Shown here in pieces: positions 1 to 6,183 of a stretch of DNA of 11,185 bases. Origin of the DNA: Clostridia bacterium (GTDB taxonomy: Bacteria > Bacillota_A > Clostridia > Oscillospirales > Acutalibacteraceae). Made by a program: the position numbers and the translations under genes. The stretch is from NCBI GenBank assembly GCA_017456015.1, contig JAFTLL010000013.1:1-11185 (forward strand), in the 5' to 3' direction. The notes below the pieces were generated by a model. It made no database searches. It was not told where the DNA came from and worked only from the letters and a program-made list of their open reading frames with translations. Position 1 is the stretch's first letter, and each line of letters opens with the position of its first letter.

Positions 1-216
1 AGAATTAAAATAGTAATTGACCAAAAGAAAAAGACAGAATACGGTTTGCAAATATGCGGCAACGGCGAAAAGATAAAAGTTGAGCAAATATCAACCGAGC
101 GCCGAATTGTAAAAGATATTATACGCAAACTAAAACCTTATAACATTTCTCCGGAAATCGCAAAAGAAATTATTGAAGATTTAATAAGCGAATTCGGCTG
201 TTCTGCCGAGCTTTGA
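1..216 (+). CDS. DUF6514-like small protein, C-terminal part
   Basis: This is an open frame entering from the left edge and ending at TGA 214-216, giving 71 residues of a protein whose start lies outside the window. The visible part is a short beta-like segment (EYGLQICGNGEKIKVEQIST) followed by a charged helical stretch ending near IIEDLISEFG. The pattern of 'I-x-x-I-S-T-x-x-x-x-V', then a short loop with 'NISPE', then 'IIEDLI', resembles from memory the DUF6514 family of roughly 100-residue Clostridia proteins of unknown function. That assignment is recall, not a search. It is the only plus-strand gene here, and its last 36 bases overlap the 3' end of the convergent lipid kinase. No function can be given. 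Confidence 0.6.
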   Translation, partial: RIKIVIDQKKKTEYGLQICGNGEKIKVEQISTERRIVKDIIRKLKPYNISPEIAKEIIEDLISEFGCSAEL

Positions 217-1122
217 ACCGAACGTAGGCACCAGTGATTTTGGTAAAACAAAGTTTACTGCGCGTTCCAGCAATTCGAACTTCACATGGTCACCGTGGAA
301 AACCTCTCCGTCAAGATTGATAGCAAAGGGTTGATTAGCGGATATTTCCATTGTGTGGCAGTTGCCGTAACGGCAATTGTTAAGGGTTATATGTGTACCC
401 TTACGATAATGCCCCAATATTTTAACAATTTGAAACTTGGAATGACTTTGCAGAATGGAAAATTCCAGCTTTCCGTCACCGGGGCAGGCAGTAGGTGCAC
501 ATTTAAAACCGCCGCCATAGAAGGGTGCATTAGCGCACACGGCAAAGAAACAGGGTGTTTTACCCAAATATTGGCCATCAATCGTAATTTCCAACTCACT
601 GTTAAATTTCTTGAAAACGGTGTAAACCGATGAGAGTATGTAAGCCAAGCCGGCTGAAATGGGGAGTTTTTTGAAAAACCGCACATTGTCCGCCACCATT
701 GCATCCATTCCTACGGAGCAGGAATTGATTGCGAACCTCTCCCCTATTTTAATCGCATCCAAAGCAACCGTATCTCCCCGCAATTGATTGTCCAAATCAA
801 GGAAGGCCGCACGGTCGCCAAAATACTTAATAAAGTCGTTACCGGAACCGCAAGGGATAATGCCGAGTCGGGCGTTTTTACATCCAACAACACCATTCAG
901 CACCTCAAAGGTTGTCCCGTCACCACCGCAGGCAAAAACCGTTACCTCCTTATTTTCTTGGCAAACCTGCCGAGTAAGTACAGTTGCATCTCCTTCTTTA
1001 TCGGTAGTTAAAATTTTGTAATTGCCGCTATGTTCTTTAAAAAAAGCAGCAATTTTTTCTATTAAAATTTTTGATTCTTTGCCTTTTCCGGCCGCAGGAT
1101 TGACAATAAAAGCGTGCAACAT
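181..1122 (-). CDS. YegS/BmrU/DagK-family lipid kinase
   Basis: Predicted soluble or peripheral-membrane kinase of the diacylglycerol kinase catalytic family, which phosphorylates lipids such as diacylglycerol with ATP. The 313-residue length is normal for the family. Visible signatures are the N-terminal nucleotide-binding strand NPAAGKG (residues 8-14), the hallmark GGDGT (66-70), GSGND (92-96), the 'NSCSVGMDA' segment (about 133-141), and the C-terminal sandwich-domain signature around FYGGGFKCAP and PGDGKLEF (201-221). The start is ATG at 1120-1122, preceded by AAGGA about 10 bases upstream, and the gene follows the methyltransferase gene by 13 bases, so co-transcription is likely. Its stop lies inside the convergent plus-strand gene. 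The exact lipid substrate (diacylglycerol as in DgkB, or another) cannot be read from the sequence. Confidence 0.93.
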   Translation of the reverse strand: MLHAFIVNPAAGKGKESKILIEKIAAFFKEHSGNYKILTTDKEGDATVLTRQVCQENKEVTVFACGGDGTTFEVLNGVVGCKNARLGIIPCGSGNDFIKYFGDRAAFLDLDNQLRGDTVALDAIKIGERFAINSCSVGMDAMVADNVRFFKKLPISAGLAYILSSVYTVFKKFNSELEITIDGQYLGKTPCFFAVCANAPFYGGGFKCAPTACPGDGKLEFSILQSHSKFQIVKILGHYRKGTHITLNNCRYGNCHTMEISANQPFAINLDGEVFHGDHVKFELLERAVNFVLPKSLVPTFGSKLGRTAEFAY

Positions 1123-1135
1123 AAGAAATCATTCC

Positions 1136-2263
1136 TTAACGCATTGATTTAAAATACATATAATAATTGCATTTCAGCATACCGTTATACAGTTTGCGTT
1201 GTTTATCCGCTTTTCTGCCGAAATGGGTTTCAAAATCTTCATCAGCCGTGATAATAAAATATTTATTACCGCTGCGCTGCGGCATTCGCGCTCCCATGGT
1301 TTGGTAAAGACGCTCCGCTGCCGCTATATCCATCATGCGCTCACCATAAGGCGGATTTGTTATGACCAATGCGCGTTCTTCCGGCATAGAAAATTCAGAT
1401 ATATCAGCGACGCGCGCTTCAACATATTTCTCCACGCCGGCTTTTTTTGCGTTTGCATTGGTAAGTGCAACTGCCGCAGGGTCAATATCGTAACCAACAG
1501 CACGAAAATCTATATTTTCCAAAATTTCATCGCGGGCGGCGGCGCGCTCCTGCTGCCATACTGCGTTGTTTATAAAGCCGTAGCGCTCGGAAATAAAGGC
1601 ATTTTTTAAGCCCGGAGCCATGTGCTTCGCCATGAGTGCGGCCTCAATCAAAATGGTGCCGGAACCGCAAAACGGGTCAAGCAAATAGGTGTCCGGATAG
1701 ATATGCGCCAGATTACACATTGCCGCAGCAAGAGTTTCCTTAATCGGTGCGGCATTTGCATTTTTTCTGTATCCTCGTTTATGCAAACCAAAACCGCTTG
1801 TTTCCAGCATAATCGTTACTTCATTTTTCATAACCGAAAAACGAATGCGATGTTCGGGGCCGCTTTCCTCAAACCAGGATATATGATAAATGCCTTTTAA
1901 ACGCTCAACAATTGCCTTTTTGATAATGGCTTGACAATCGGGGACACTGTGCAATTGGGAATTTAAAGACCAACCAGTAACCGGAAAAGCATCCTTTGAA
2001 GAAATATAATTTTCAAAAGGCAGATTTTTTACTTGGTCAAAAAGCTCGGTGAATGTGGTAGCTGTAAAGCAACCAATCGCAATTGTTATTCTTTCTGCAT
2101 ATCGCGATTGGAGATTGGTGCGGGCAAGAATTGTATCATCCCCTCGAAACAAAACACGACCATTTTCAGCCCGAACATCAGCGGCACCCAATCGCCGCAA
2201 CTCATCCGCCAAAATTCCCTCTACCCCGAACATACAGGGGGCAATAAAATTATAGATGTTCAT
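1136..2263 (-). CDS. THUMP-domain class I RNA methyltransferase (RlmL N-half/YpsC type)
   Basis: Predicted SAM-dependent N2-guanine methyltransferase acting on 23S rRNA, by analogy with the N-terminal half of E. coli RlmL (m2G2445) and the Bacillus YpsC family. The first 160 or so residues form the ferredoxin-like/THUMP RNA-binding part. They are followed by the family-specific HKRGYR (161-166), SAM-binding motif I DPFCGSG (206-212), an acidic strand end GYDIDP (267-272) that should contact the SAM ribose, and catalytic motif IV NPPYGERM (303-310). The 375-residue length matches stand-alone members and lacks the second methyltransferase domain (RlmK) fused in E. coli RlmL. ATG 2261-2263 is preceded by GAGG with a short spacer, and the gene begins 2 bases after the fumarase alpha stop. 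The methylated base is inferred from family only. Confidence 0.92.
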   Translation of the reverse strand: MNIYNFIAPCMFGVEGILADELRRLGAADVRAENGRVLFRGDDTILARTNLQSRYAERITIAIGCFTATTFTELFDQVKNLPFENYISSKDAFPVTGWSLNSQLHSVPDCQAIIKKAIVERLKGIYHISWFEESGPEHRIRFSVMKNEVTIMLETSGFGLHKRGYRKNANAAPIKETLAAAMCNLAHIYPDTYLLDPFCGSGTILIEAALMAKHMAPGLKNAFISERYGFINNAVWQQERAAARDEILENIDFRAVGYDIDPAAVALTNANAKKAGVEKYVEARVADISEFSMPEERALVITNPPYGERMMDIAAAERLYQTMGARMPQRSGNKYFIITADEDFETHFGRKADKQRKLYNGMLKCNYYMYFKSMR

Positions 2264-2265
2264 AA

Positions 2266-3111
2266 CTACCTCAAAACACGAACCAAATGCCGATTGACAT
2301 GACAGCCGATATTCACCGCTACCGGTAAACCGGCAATATGGGTTCCCATATATTCAATATTTACACCCAAAGCGGTTGTTTGACCGCCAAAGCCCTGCGG
2401 CCCGATACCAAGCAAATTTATCTCAGCCAAAAGCGATTCTTCAAGCGAACGATAAAACGGATTCGGATTGGGCTTGTCCAAACTGCGACAAAGGGCTTTT
2501 TTTGCCAATAAAGCACACATTTCAAAATCACCGCCGATACCAACGCCGACAATCATAGGCGGACATGGGTTACTACTGGCGTTTCGAACAATATCCAATA
2601 TTGCCTTTTTTACACCCTCTACACCCGCAGAAGGAAGCAGCATACGGATACCACTCATGTTTTCACTGCCAAAACCTTTGGGGCACACCGTGATTTTAAT
2701 TTCGTCGCCGTCAACAATTTCCGTATGCAAAATAGCCGGCGTGTTGTCTTGTGAGTTCACACGCTGTAATGGGTCACGAACAACCGACAATCGAAGCAGT
2801 CCCTCGACATATCCGCGGCGAACACCCTCCTGTACTGCTGCACCAAGAGAACCGCCGGTAATATGAACCTCTTGTCCGATTTCGAGAAAAACGACCGCCA
2901 TTCCTGTGTCCTGGCAGATGGGTATATCACACTCGGCAGCTGCGGCTACATTATCGCGCAGCGTAGTAAGAACCGAGGTTGCAATCTCGGTTGTTTCGGA
3001 AGTGGCAGCGCGCTCCAAAGCCGAGGCAACATCTTTCGGTAAATGCTTATTGGCTTCAATGCACATTTCAGCAATCGTTGCTGTAATTTGTGCGCAGGTA
3101 ATTTCCTTCAA
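2266..3111 (-). CDS. fumA: Fumarate hydratase class I, alpha subunit
   Basis: Catalytic Fe-S half of the split, oxygen-sensitive class I fumarase/tartrate dehydratase family, which interconverts fumarate and L-malate. CQDTG (C66) starts the core, CPKGFGSENMS lies near 143-153, and MIVGVGIGGD and GPQGFGGQTTALGV follow. Cysteines 66, 183 (NPCPP) and 270 (GCH) are spaced like the three 4Fe-4S ligands of known class I enzymes. I place the start at TTG 3109-3111, giving 281 residues, the usual alpha-subunit size. The frame stays open to a TTG at 3181-3183, but that would add 24 hydrophobic residues encoded by a terminator hairpin and AT-rich spacer. An AAAGGTG lies about 10 bases before the chosen TTG. 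No beta subunit gene is adjacent, since the methyltransferase gene follows after 2 bases. Confidence 0.93.
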   Translation of the reverse strand: MKEITCAQITATIAEMCIEANKHLPKDVASALERAATSETTEIATSVLTTLRDNVAAAAECDIPICQDTGMAVVFLEIGQEVHITGGSLGAAVQEGVRRGYVEGLLRLSVVRDPLQRVNSQDNTPAILHTEIVDGDEIKITVCPKGFGSENMSGIRMLLPSAGVEGVKKAILDIVRNASSNPCPPMIVGVGIGGDFEMCALLAKKALCRSLDKPNPNPFYRSLEESLLAEINLLGIGPQGFGGQTTALGVNIEYMGTHIAGLPVAVNIGCHVNRHLVRVLR

Positions 3112-3144
3112 AGTTATCCAGCACCTTTGCAAAAAATTTAAATC

Positions 3145-3180
3145 AATATAATATAAATATAGGAGCAGAAGAACTGCTCC
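3145..3180 (-). terminator. Rho-independent terminator after the S1-domain gene
   Basis: On the minus strand a perfect 7-bp stem, GGAGCAG/CTGCTCC, with a 5-base loop (hairpin at 3162-3180) begins 8 bases after the S1 gene stop. It is followed by a T/A-rich run (TATATTTATATT). The T-tract is interrupted by A residues, so termination may be incomplete, leaving some read-through into the fumarase gene 34 bases further on. The plus-strand reading of the same hairpin has no T-run behind it. Confidence 0.65.
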
Positions 3181-3188
3181 CAAGCAAA

Positions 3189-3632
3189 CTATCTCGACAT
3201 AGCGCCGCGTTTGGAACGGCGCATATCTGCATTTTTCCGTTTTAAATCAGAGAATTTTTCTTCGCTGTTTTGTTTAAATCGGTTCATCATTTCCTCAAAG
3301 GATTCCGGCTCGCTTTTCGGTGTTCCAAAGCTGGAAAAAGAATCATTGAAGCGAGGTTTCGGTTTTTTTGGTGCGGCCTTGGCACGGTTATTCTGTTCCA
3401 GCGCCTTTTTAATACTCAATGCGATTTTTCCATCTTCGCCGATGTTTAAAATCTTTACCTGAACCGTGTCCCCTTCTTTGACATGGTCTCGGATATTGCT
3501 GACATAAGTAAGTGCCACTTCGGAAATATGTACCATTCCCGATTTTCCTTCTCCCAAATCAACAAAAACGCCGAAATTGGTAATGCCGGTGATTTTTCCT
3601 TCAACAATTTGTCCAACCGTAAGCTGCTGCAT
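3189..3632 (-). CDS. yabR: S1 RNA-binding domain protein, YabR-like
   Basis: A 147-residue protein with one S1 (OB-fold) RNA-binding domain at about residues 5-76, with the typical sequence VGQIVEGKITGITNFGVFVD, the GMVHISEV strand and the closing KIALSIKK. The tail from about 80 to 147 is low in hydrophobics and rich in Lys, Arg, Ser and Pro, probably disordered, with a basic end (KRKNADMRRSKRGAMSR). In Bacillus subtilis the equivalent gene yabR lies just after divIC, as here. Homologues such as general stress protein 13 bind RNA or ribosomes, but the precise role is not settled. ATG 3630-3632 has GGAGG upstream with a long spacer of about 13 bases. It follows divIC by 24 bases and ends at a hairpin terminator, so divIC and this gene form a likely two-gene unit. 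Confidence 0.9.
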   Translation of the reverse strand: MQQLTVGQIVEGKITGITNFGVFVDLGEGKSGMVHISEVALTYVSNIRDHVKEGDTVQVKILNIGEDGKIALSIKKALEQNNRAKAAPKKPKPRFNDSFSSFGTPKSEPESFEEMMNRFKQNSEEKFSDLKRKNADMRRSKRGAMSR

Positions 3633-3656
3633 AAAATTAAGTTATCCTCCAAAAAA

Positions 3657-3947
3657 TTAGTTGCCTGATAGGTCAATATACACCTTTTCATCAGAAAAGA
3701 CATACCCCAAACGTTCTCTGGCCGCTTTTTCTATAAAATCCGCTTCTGTTCCGTTTTCAAGAAGGTCGACCAGCTCATTGATTTTTTGTGTTTTTTCAGT
3801 TTTCAGTTGATTTAATCGGTTTAATTCTTTTTTACTCTCACTGAGTTGCATCCGCAAGCTACCGATTGAAAACAAAACGTAAACAGAAAAAACCAACAAG
3901 GCAAAACGCAAAATCACACTGCGCCTTTTCGTACGAGTTTTTTTCAT
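3657..3947 (-). CDS. divIC: Septum formation initiator DivIC/FtsB family
   Basis: A 96-residue bitopic membrane protein of the divisome. A basic N-terminus (KKTRTKRR) is followed by one transmembrane helix at about residues 11-31 (VILRFALLVFSVYVLFSIGS). Next come a heptad-like coiled coil at about 35-64 (L-x3-L-x2-L) and the family's terminal signature ADFIEKAARERLGYV (69-83). DivIC/FtsB pairs with FtsL-type proteins to couple the division ring to septal wall synthesis. I use ATG 3945-3947, which has GGAG about 8 bases upstream; a longer in-frame start at 4007 would add 20 residues before the basic anchor and lies inside the promoter. The gene sits between yabQ and the S1 gene, its usual Firmicute neighbourhood, and has its own candidate promoter. 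Confidence 0.92.
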   Translation of the reverse strand: MKKTRTKRRSVILRFALLVFSVYVLFSIGSLRMQLSESKKELNRLNQLKTEKTQKINELVDLLENGTEADFIEKAARERLGYVFSDEKVYIDLSGN

Positions 3948-3987
3948 ATTCAACTCCAAAATCGATAGAATCAATATATTTGCAAAT

Positions 3988-4017
3988 ATTATACAACATT
4001 CATCCACCGATTTTCAA
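3988..4017 (-). promoter_or_regulatory. Sigma-A-like promoter for divIC
   Basis: On the minus strand there is TTGAAA (plus positions 4012-4017), an 18-base spacer and a perfect TATAAT (3988-3993). That is 11 of 12 consensus bases at an acceptable spacing. The predicted transcript would start near 3981, leaving a leader of about 34 bases before the divIC ATG at 3947. The -35 element contains the yabQ stop codon (4014-4016). Confidence 0.7.
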
Positions 4018-4436
4018 GAGTTTTTTATATGGTTTCTTTTGTTTTTTAGCCAAATTATGCCTTTTTTTGCTTTGCGAATTAAAAATTGAAGAGGCTTTAA
4101 TATTAAGGCAACGATTTTTTCTATTGTTTTAACAATAAACAATAATATTTTTTGCATAAATGCCGAACAAATTACGCTCCATAAAATAAAACCGAAAAGT
4201 TCTCCCAAAAGCAAATAAAAACGTATAGCACCGTTAGATGCCAGCATGAAAAAACAAAAAGTCAATAATGCGCTAAGGAGGCAAAAGCAAACATCAGCCA
4301 CCTGAATTGCAATAAACGACCGGAGTATCGTTTGATGCAACAGTTTGATAATGTCATAAAAAAGCGCCAGAACCGCACCGAACAGCACCGCATAAAAAAA
4401 GGTTAAAGTTTGTACAGAAACATTTATTGCGCTCAT
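4014..4436 (-). CDS. yabQ: Spore cortex biosynthesis protein YabQ
   Basis: A 140-residue multi-pass membrane protein matching the YabQ family, which in Bacillus subtilis localises to the forespore outer membrane and is needed for cortex formation. Hydrophobic segments occupy about residues 8-28 (with the characteristic FGAVLALFYDI), 43-66, 70-92 and 97-118, followed by a basic soluble tail (RKAKKGIIWLKNKRNHIK). The start is ATG 4434-4436, overlapping the yabP stop as TAATG, so translation of the two is probably coupled. Its 3' end carries the -35 box of the divIC promoter. Presence of yabP and yabQ is the best evidence here that the organism makes endospores. Confidence 0.9.
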   Translation of the reverse strand: MSAINVSVQTLTFFYAVLFGAVLALFYDIIKLLHQTILRSFIAIQVADVCFCLLSALLTFCFFMLASNGAIRFYLLLGELFGFILWSVICSAFMQKILLFIVKTIEKIVALILKPLQFLIRKAKKGIIWLKNKRNHIKNS

Positions 4437-4711
4437 TATTTAAATATTTTGGAGAAAAATCCGCCGGACGGCCGGTCATTTGTATAAATCACGGCAATGA
4501 TTTCACCGGTAATCCCGATTTCGGTGCTTTCCACGCTGAATTTTTCTATGTTCAACCCATTCCCTTTGATTGTCATTTCCCCTTTACAGGTGTCCATAAC
4601 TATGGTTTCCTCATCATAAGATTCTACATTTTTTACCCCGGTGATTTCCATTTTACTTCTGTTTTCCATAATCAAGCTATGCGGCATATATGTGTTTTTA
4701 TCTTCATTCAT
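4436..4711 (-). CDS. yabP: Sporulation protein YabP
   Basis: A 91-residue soluble protein of the YabP/YqfC family, required for or associated with spore coat/cortex development in Bacillus. The family pattern is clear: the N-terminal HSLIMENRSKMEITGV, then VESYDEETIVMDT, then GEMTIKGNGLNIEKFSVES, and a terminal hydrophobic strand IIAVIY. ATG 4709-4711 follows AGGAGG with a spacer of seven T residues. The family usually has a short variable lead before HxL, which fits this start. The ribosome binding site lies at the foot of a hairpin (4723-4740). It overlaps yabQ by one base and follows rqcP by 42 bases. I see no clear sigma-E promoter in front of it. Confidence 0.92.
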   Translation of the reverse strand: MNEDKNTYMPHSLIMENRSKMEITGVKNVESYDEETIVMDTCKGEMTIKGNGLNIEKFSVESTEIGITGEIIAVIYTNDRPSGGFFSKIFK

Positions 4712-4740
4712 AAAAAAACCTCCTCATAAATGCTTATGAG
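4712..4740 (-). promoter_or_regulatory. Hairpin overlapping the yabP ribosome binding site
   Basis: On the minus strand CTCATAA-GCAT-TTATGAG forms a perfect 7-bp stem with a 4-base loop (4723-4740). It is followed at once by GAGG, seven T residues and the yabP ATG. The 3' arm shares its last two bases with the AGGAGG site (4719-4724), so folding could limit ribosome access. Because a T-run follows, it might alternatively act as a weak terminator, although four bases (GAGG) separate stem and T-run. Confidence 0.4.
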
Positions 4741-4753
4741 AAGGCAGTAAAAA

Positions 4754-4996
4754 TTATTCAATCATTTCATACATACAGGCCGAATCCTCTTTGCCTGCGA
4801 AATCGCGTATCGAACGGACACGGAATTTTACCGTACGGCTTCCAAAAGAAATTTCAACAATGTCGTTTTCTTTGATTTCATATGAAGCACGTACCGCTCG
4901 ACCATTGACTGATACACGACCGTTATCGCAAGCCTCGTTTGCAACTGTTCGGCGCTTAATGATTCGTGAAACTTTTAAATATTTGTCAATTCGCAT
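4754..4996 (-). CDS. rqcP: S4-domain RNA-binding protein RqcP (YabO/Hsp15-like)
   Basis: An 80-residue protein consisting of a single S4 RNA-binding domain. It begins with the standard MRIDKYLKVSRIIKRR, continues through ANEACDNGRVSVNGR and ends with the strand NDIVEISFGSRTVKFRV. RqcP works with RqcH on stalled 50S subunits, where it supports addition of C-terminal alanine tails in ribosome-associated quality control. In Bacillus its gene is yabO, between yabN (mazG-containing) and yabP, matching the position here. ATG 4994-4996 is preceded by AGGTGA a few bases upstream. A strong hairpin separates it from HU, so its transcription must come from terminator read-through or an unseen promoter. 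Confidence 0.92.
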   Translation of the reverse strand: MRIDKYLKVSRIIKRRTVANEACDNGRVSVNGRAVRASYEIKENDIVEISFGSRTVKFRVRSIRDFAGKEDSACMYEMIE

Positions 4997-5004
4997 CTTG
5001 TCAC

Positions 5005-5037
5005 CTAAAAAGTGCAGCCACCTTATACGGTGGCTGC
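5005..5037 (-). terminator. Rho-independent terminator after HU
   Basis: A perfect 9-bp GC-rich stem, GCAGCCACC/GGTGGCTGC, with a 6-base loop (5014-5037), is followed on the minus strand by ACTTTTT. It starts 7 bases beyond the HU stop codon. The plus-strand reading is also flanked by six A/T bases, and an A-run upstream on the minus strand extends the stem foot. This is the strongest hairpin in the window. The T-tract is short, so read-through into rqcP is plausible and probably needed. Confidence 0.75.
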
Positions 5038-5043
5038 AAAAAA

Positions 5044-5316
5044 CTATTTAATTGCGTCTTTAAGTGCTTTGCCTGCTTTGAAAACAGGTGCCTTAGAAGC
5101 GGGGATTTGGATGGTCTCTTTTGTTTGGGGGTTTCTGCCGGTTCTGGCGCCGCGCTCACGAACTTCGAAGTTACCAAAGCCTACCAACTGAATTTTGTCG
5201 CCGGCTTTCAATGTGGTGGTAACGGTTTCGATGAATGCTGCCAATGCCTTATCGGCGTCCTTTTTGCTGAGTCCGCTTTTTTCAGCAATTGCTGAAATCA
5301 GTTCTGTCTTATTCAT
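5044..5316 (-). CDS. hup: HU family nucleoid DNA-binding protein
   Basis: A 90-residue histone-like protein that bends and compacts DNA as a dimer. Residues 1-40 are the helical dimerisation part ([19 protein letters not shown]), followed by the signature [20 protein letters not shown] (about 46-65) and the DNA-contacting arm with [12 protein letters not shown]. Length and sequence are standard for HU. I use ATG 5314-5316, which has a strong GGAGG 8 bases upstream; an in-frame TTG at 5329-5331 overlaps that ribosome binding site and can be excluded. A terminator follows directly. The gene's position between mazG and rqcP is a common clostridial arrangement. HU is normally very abundant, so extra transcription beyond the operon is expected. 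Confidence 0.96.
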   Translation of the reverse strand: MNKTELISAIAEKSGLSKKDADKALAAFIETVTTTLKAGDKIQLVGFGNFEVRERGARTGRNPQTKETIQIPASKAPVFKAGKALKDAIK

Positions 5317-5347
5317 TTCTTTATCCTCCAAAATATTATATTAAAAC

Positions 5348-5362
5348 CAAGCAAAACGCTTG
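5348..5362 (-). terminator. Weak hairpin terminator candidate after mazG
   Basis: On the minus strand CAAGC-GTTTT-GCTTG (5-bp stem) begins 4 bases after the mazG stop and is followed by GTTTTAATATAATATTTT. The stem is short and only moderately stable, so this would be a leaky terminator at most, between mazG and HU. Confidence 0.35.
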
Positions 5363-5366
5363 AATT

Positions 5367-6158
5367 TTACTGAGTTGATTTCACAGAATCCCATATCGAA
5401 TCCAGTTCTGCCAAAGAAAGTTCACTCATGGTCTTTCCGCTTTTGGTTACCAAATCTTCCACAGCCGCAAACCGCGATATGAATTTGTCCGTCGCTTTTG
5501 TGAGGGCCTGCTCGGCATCAATGTTTAAAAAACGAGCAATATTGACAATAGAAAACATCAGGTCACCCAATTCTTCTTCTGTGTTGGTATGATTGGAAAT
5601 TGCTTCACGCAGCTCCTTTGACTCTTCGGAAAGCTTGCTTAAAGAACCGTTTATGTCGGGCCAATCAAAACCAGCTTTGGCTGCCCGTTTTTGGACTTTT
5701 TGCGACCGTATAAGAGCTGGGAAGGCTTTCGGCACACTGTATAAAGTGTCAGTAAAAGAATCCTGATGCTTTTCCTTGCGTTTAAGCTTGTCCCAATTGT
5801 CTAAAACCTGCGCCGAGGTATCGGCTTTCGTATCACTGAAAACATGCGGATGGCGATAAATCAATTTTTTGCAAATGCCATCGCAAACAGCGTTAATATC
5901 AAAGGCGCCGCTTTCCTCTGCAAGCTGTGCATGGAAAATTACTTGGAGCAAGACATCGCCCAATTCCTCACACAGACCGGCTGTATCGCCGTTATCAATC
6001 GCATCGACCGCTTCATAGGTTTCTTCGATAAAACTGTTGCGAATGCTTTGGTGTGTCTGTTCCCTATCCCAAGGGCAACCGCCGGGCGCACGCAAAATTT
6101 TAAGAATTGAAATTAAATCAGCGAATGTATAATTATCTTTTAAAACAAAATTTTCCAT
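5367..6158 (-). CDS. mazG: Nucleoside triphosphate pyrophosphohydrolase MazG
   Basis: Predicted cytoplasmic enzyme hydrolysing (deoxy)nucleoside triphosphates to monophosphates plus pyrophosphate, a house-cleaning role. The 263-residue protein has the two tandem MazG repeats of the E. coli enzyme. Repeat one has GGCPWDREQTH (26-36), EExxE (45-49) and EELGD (64-68), the Mg-binding acid residues. Repeat two has AGFDWPD (162-168), EESKEL (178-183) and EEELGD (194-199). I choose ATG 6156-6158; an in-frame TTG at 6167 sits against the GGATGA site and is less likely. In Bacillus subtilis the positional equivalent YabN carries an extra N-terminal tetrapyrrole-methylase-like domain, which is absent here. 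It lies 25 bases after the flippase gene. Confidence 0.95.
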   Translation of the reverse strand: MENFVLKDNYTFADLISILKILRAPGGCPWDREQTHQSIRNSFIEETYEAVDAIDNGDTAGLCEELGDVLLQVIFHAQLAEESGAFDINAVCDGICKKLIYRHPHVFSDTKADTSAQVLDNWDKLKRKEKHQDSFTDTLYSVPKAFPALIRSQKVQKRAAKAGFDWPDINGSLSKLSEESKELREAISNHTNTEEELGDLMFSIVNIARFLNIDAEQALTKATDKFISRFAAVEDLVTKSGKTMSELSLAELDSIWDSVKSTQ

Positions 6159-6183
6159 AATTATCAATCATCCAAAGAATATT

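Noticed and set aside
193..210. Hairpin between the convergent genes as a bidirectional terminator
   Set aside because: The stem is only 6 bp including a G-T pair, lies within both coding sequences, and has no T-run behind it on either strand.
286..633. A 115-codon open frame on the plus strand opposite the lipid kinase
   Set aside because: It lies wholly antisense to a gene with clear DagK motifs, has no recognisable domain, and reads as a by-product of the other strand's codon use. The same applies to the other antisense frames over the methyltransferase, fumarase, HU, MazG, HemZ and MBL genes.
3112..3183. N-terminal extension of fumarase alpha from TTG 3181-3183
   Set aside because: These 24 codons would encode a hydrophobic stretch from a terminator hairpin and AT-rich spacer. 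Family length and a better-placed TTG at 3111 argue against it.
3112..3187. A separate promoter for the fumarase gene
   Set aside because: The AT-rich stretch gives several partial -10 matches, but the only possible -35 overlaps the terminator hairpin at poor spacing. I cannot support one.
5335..5340. TATAAT on the minus strand just before HU, as a dedicated HU promoter
   Set aside because: The hexamer is perfect, but the best -35 (TTCAAG) matches only 3 of 6 bases, and the predicted start would fall at about the GGAGG ribosome binding site, leaving almost no leader.
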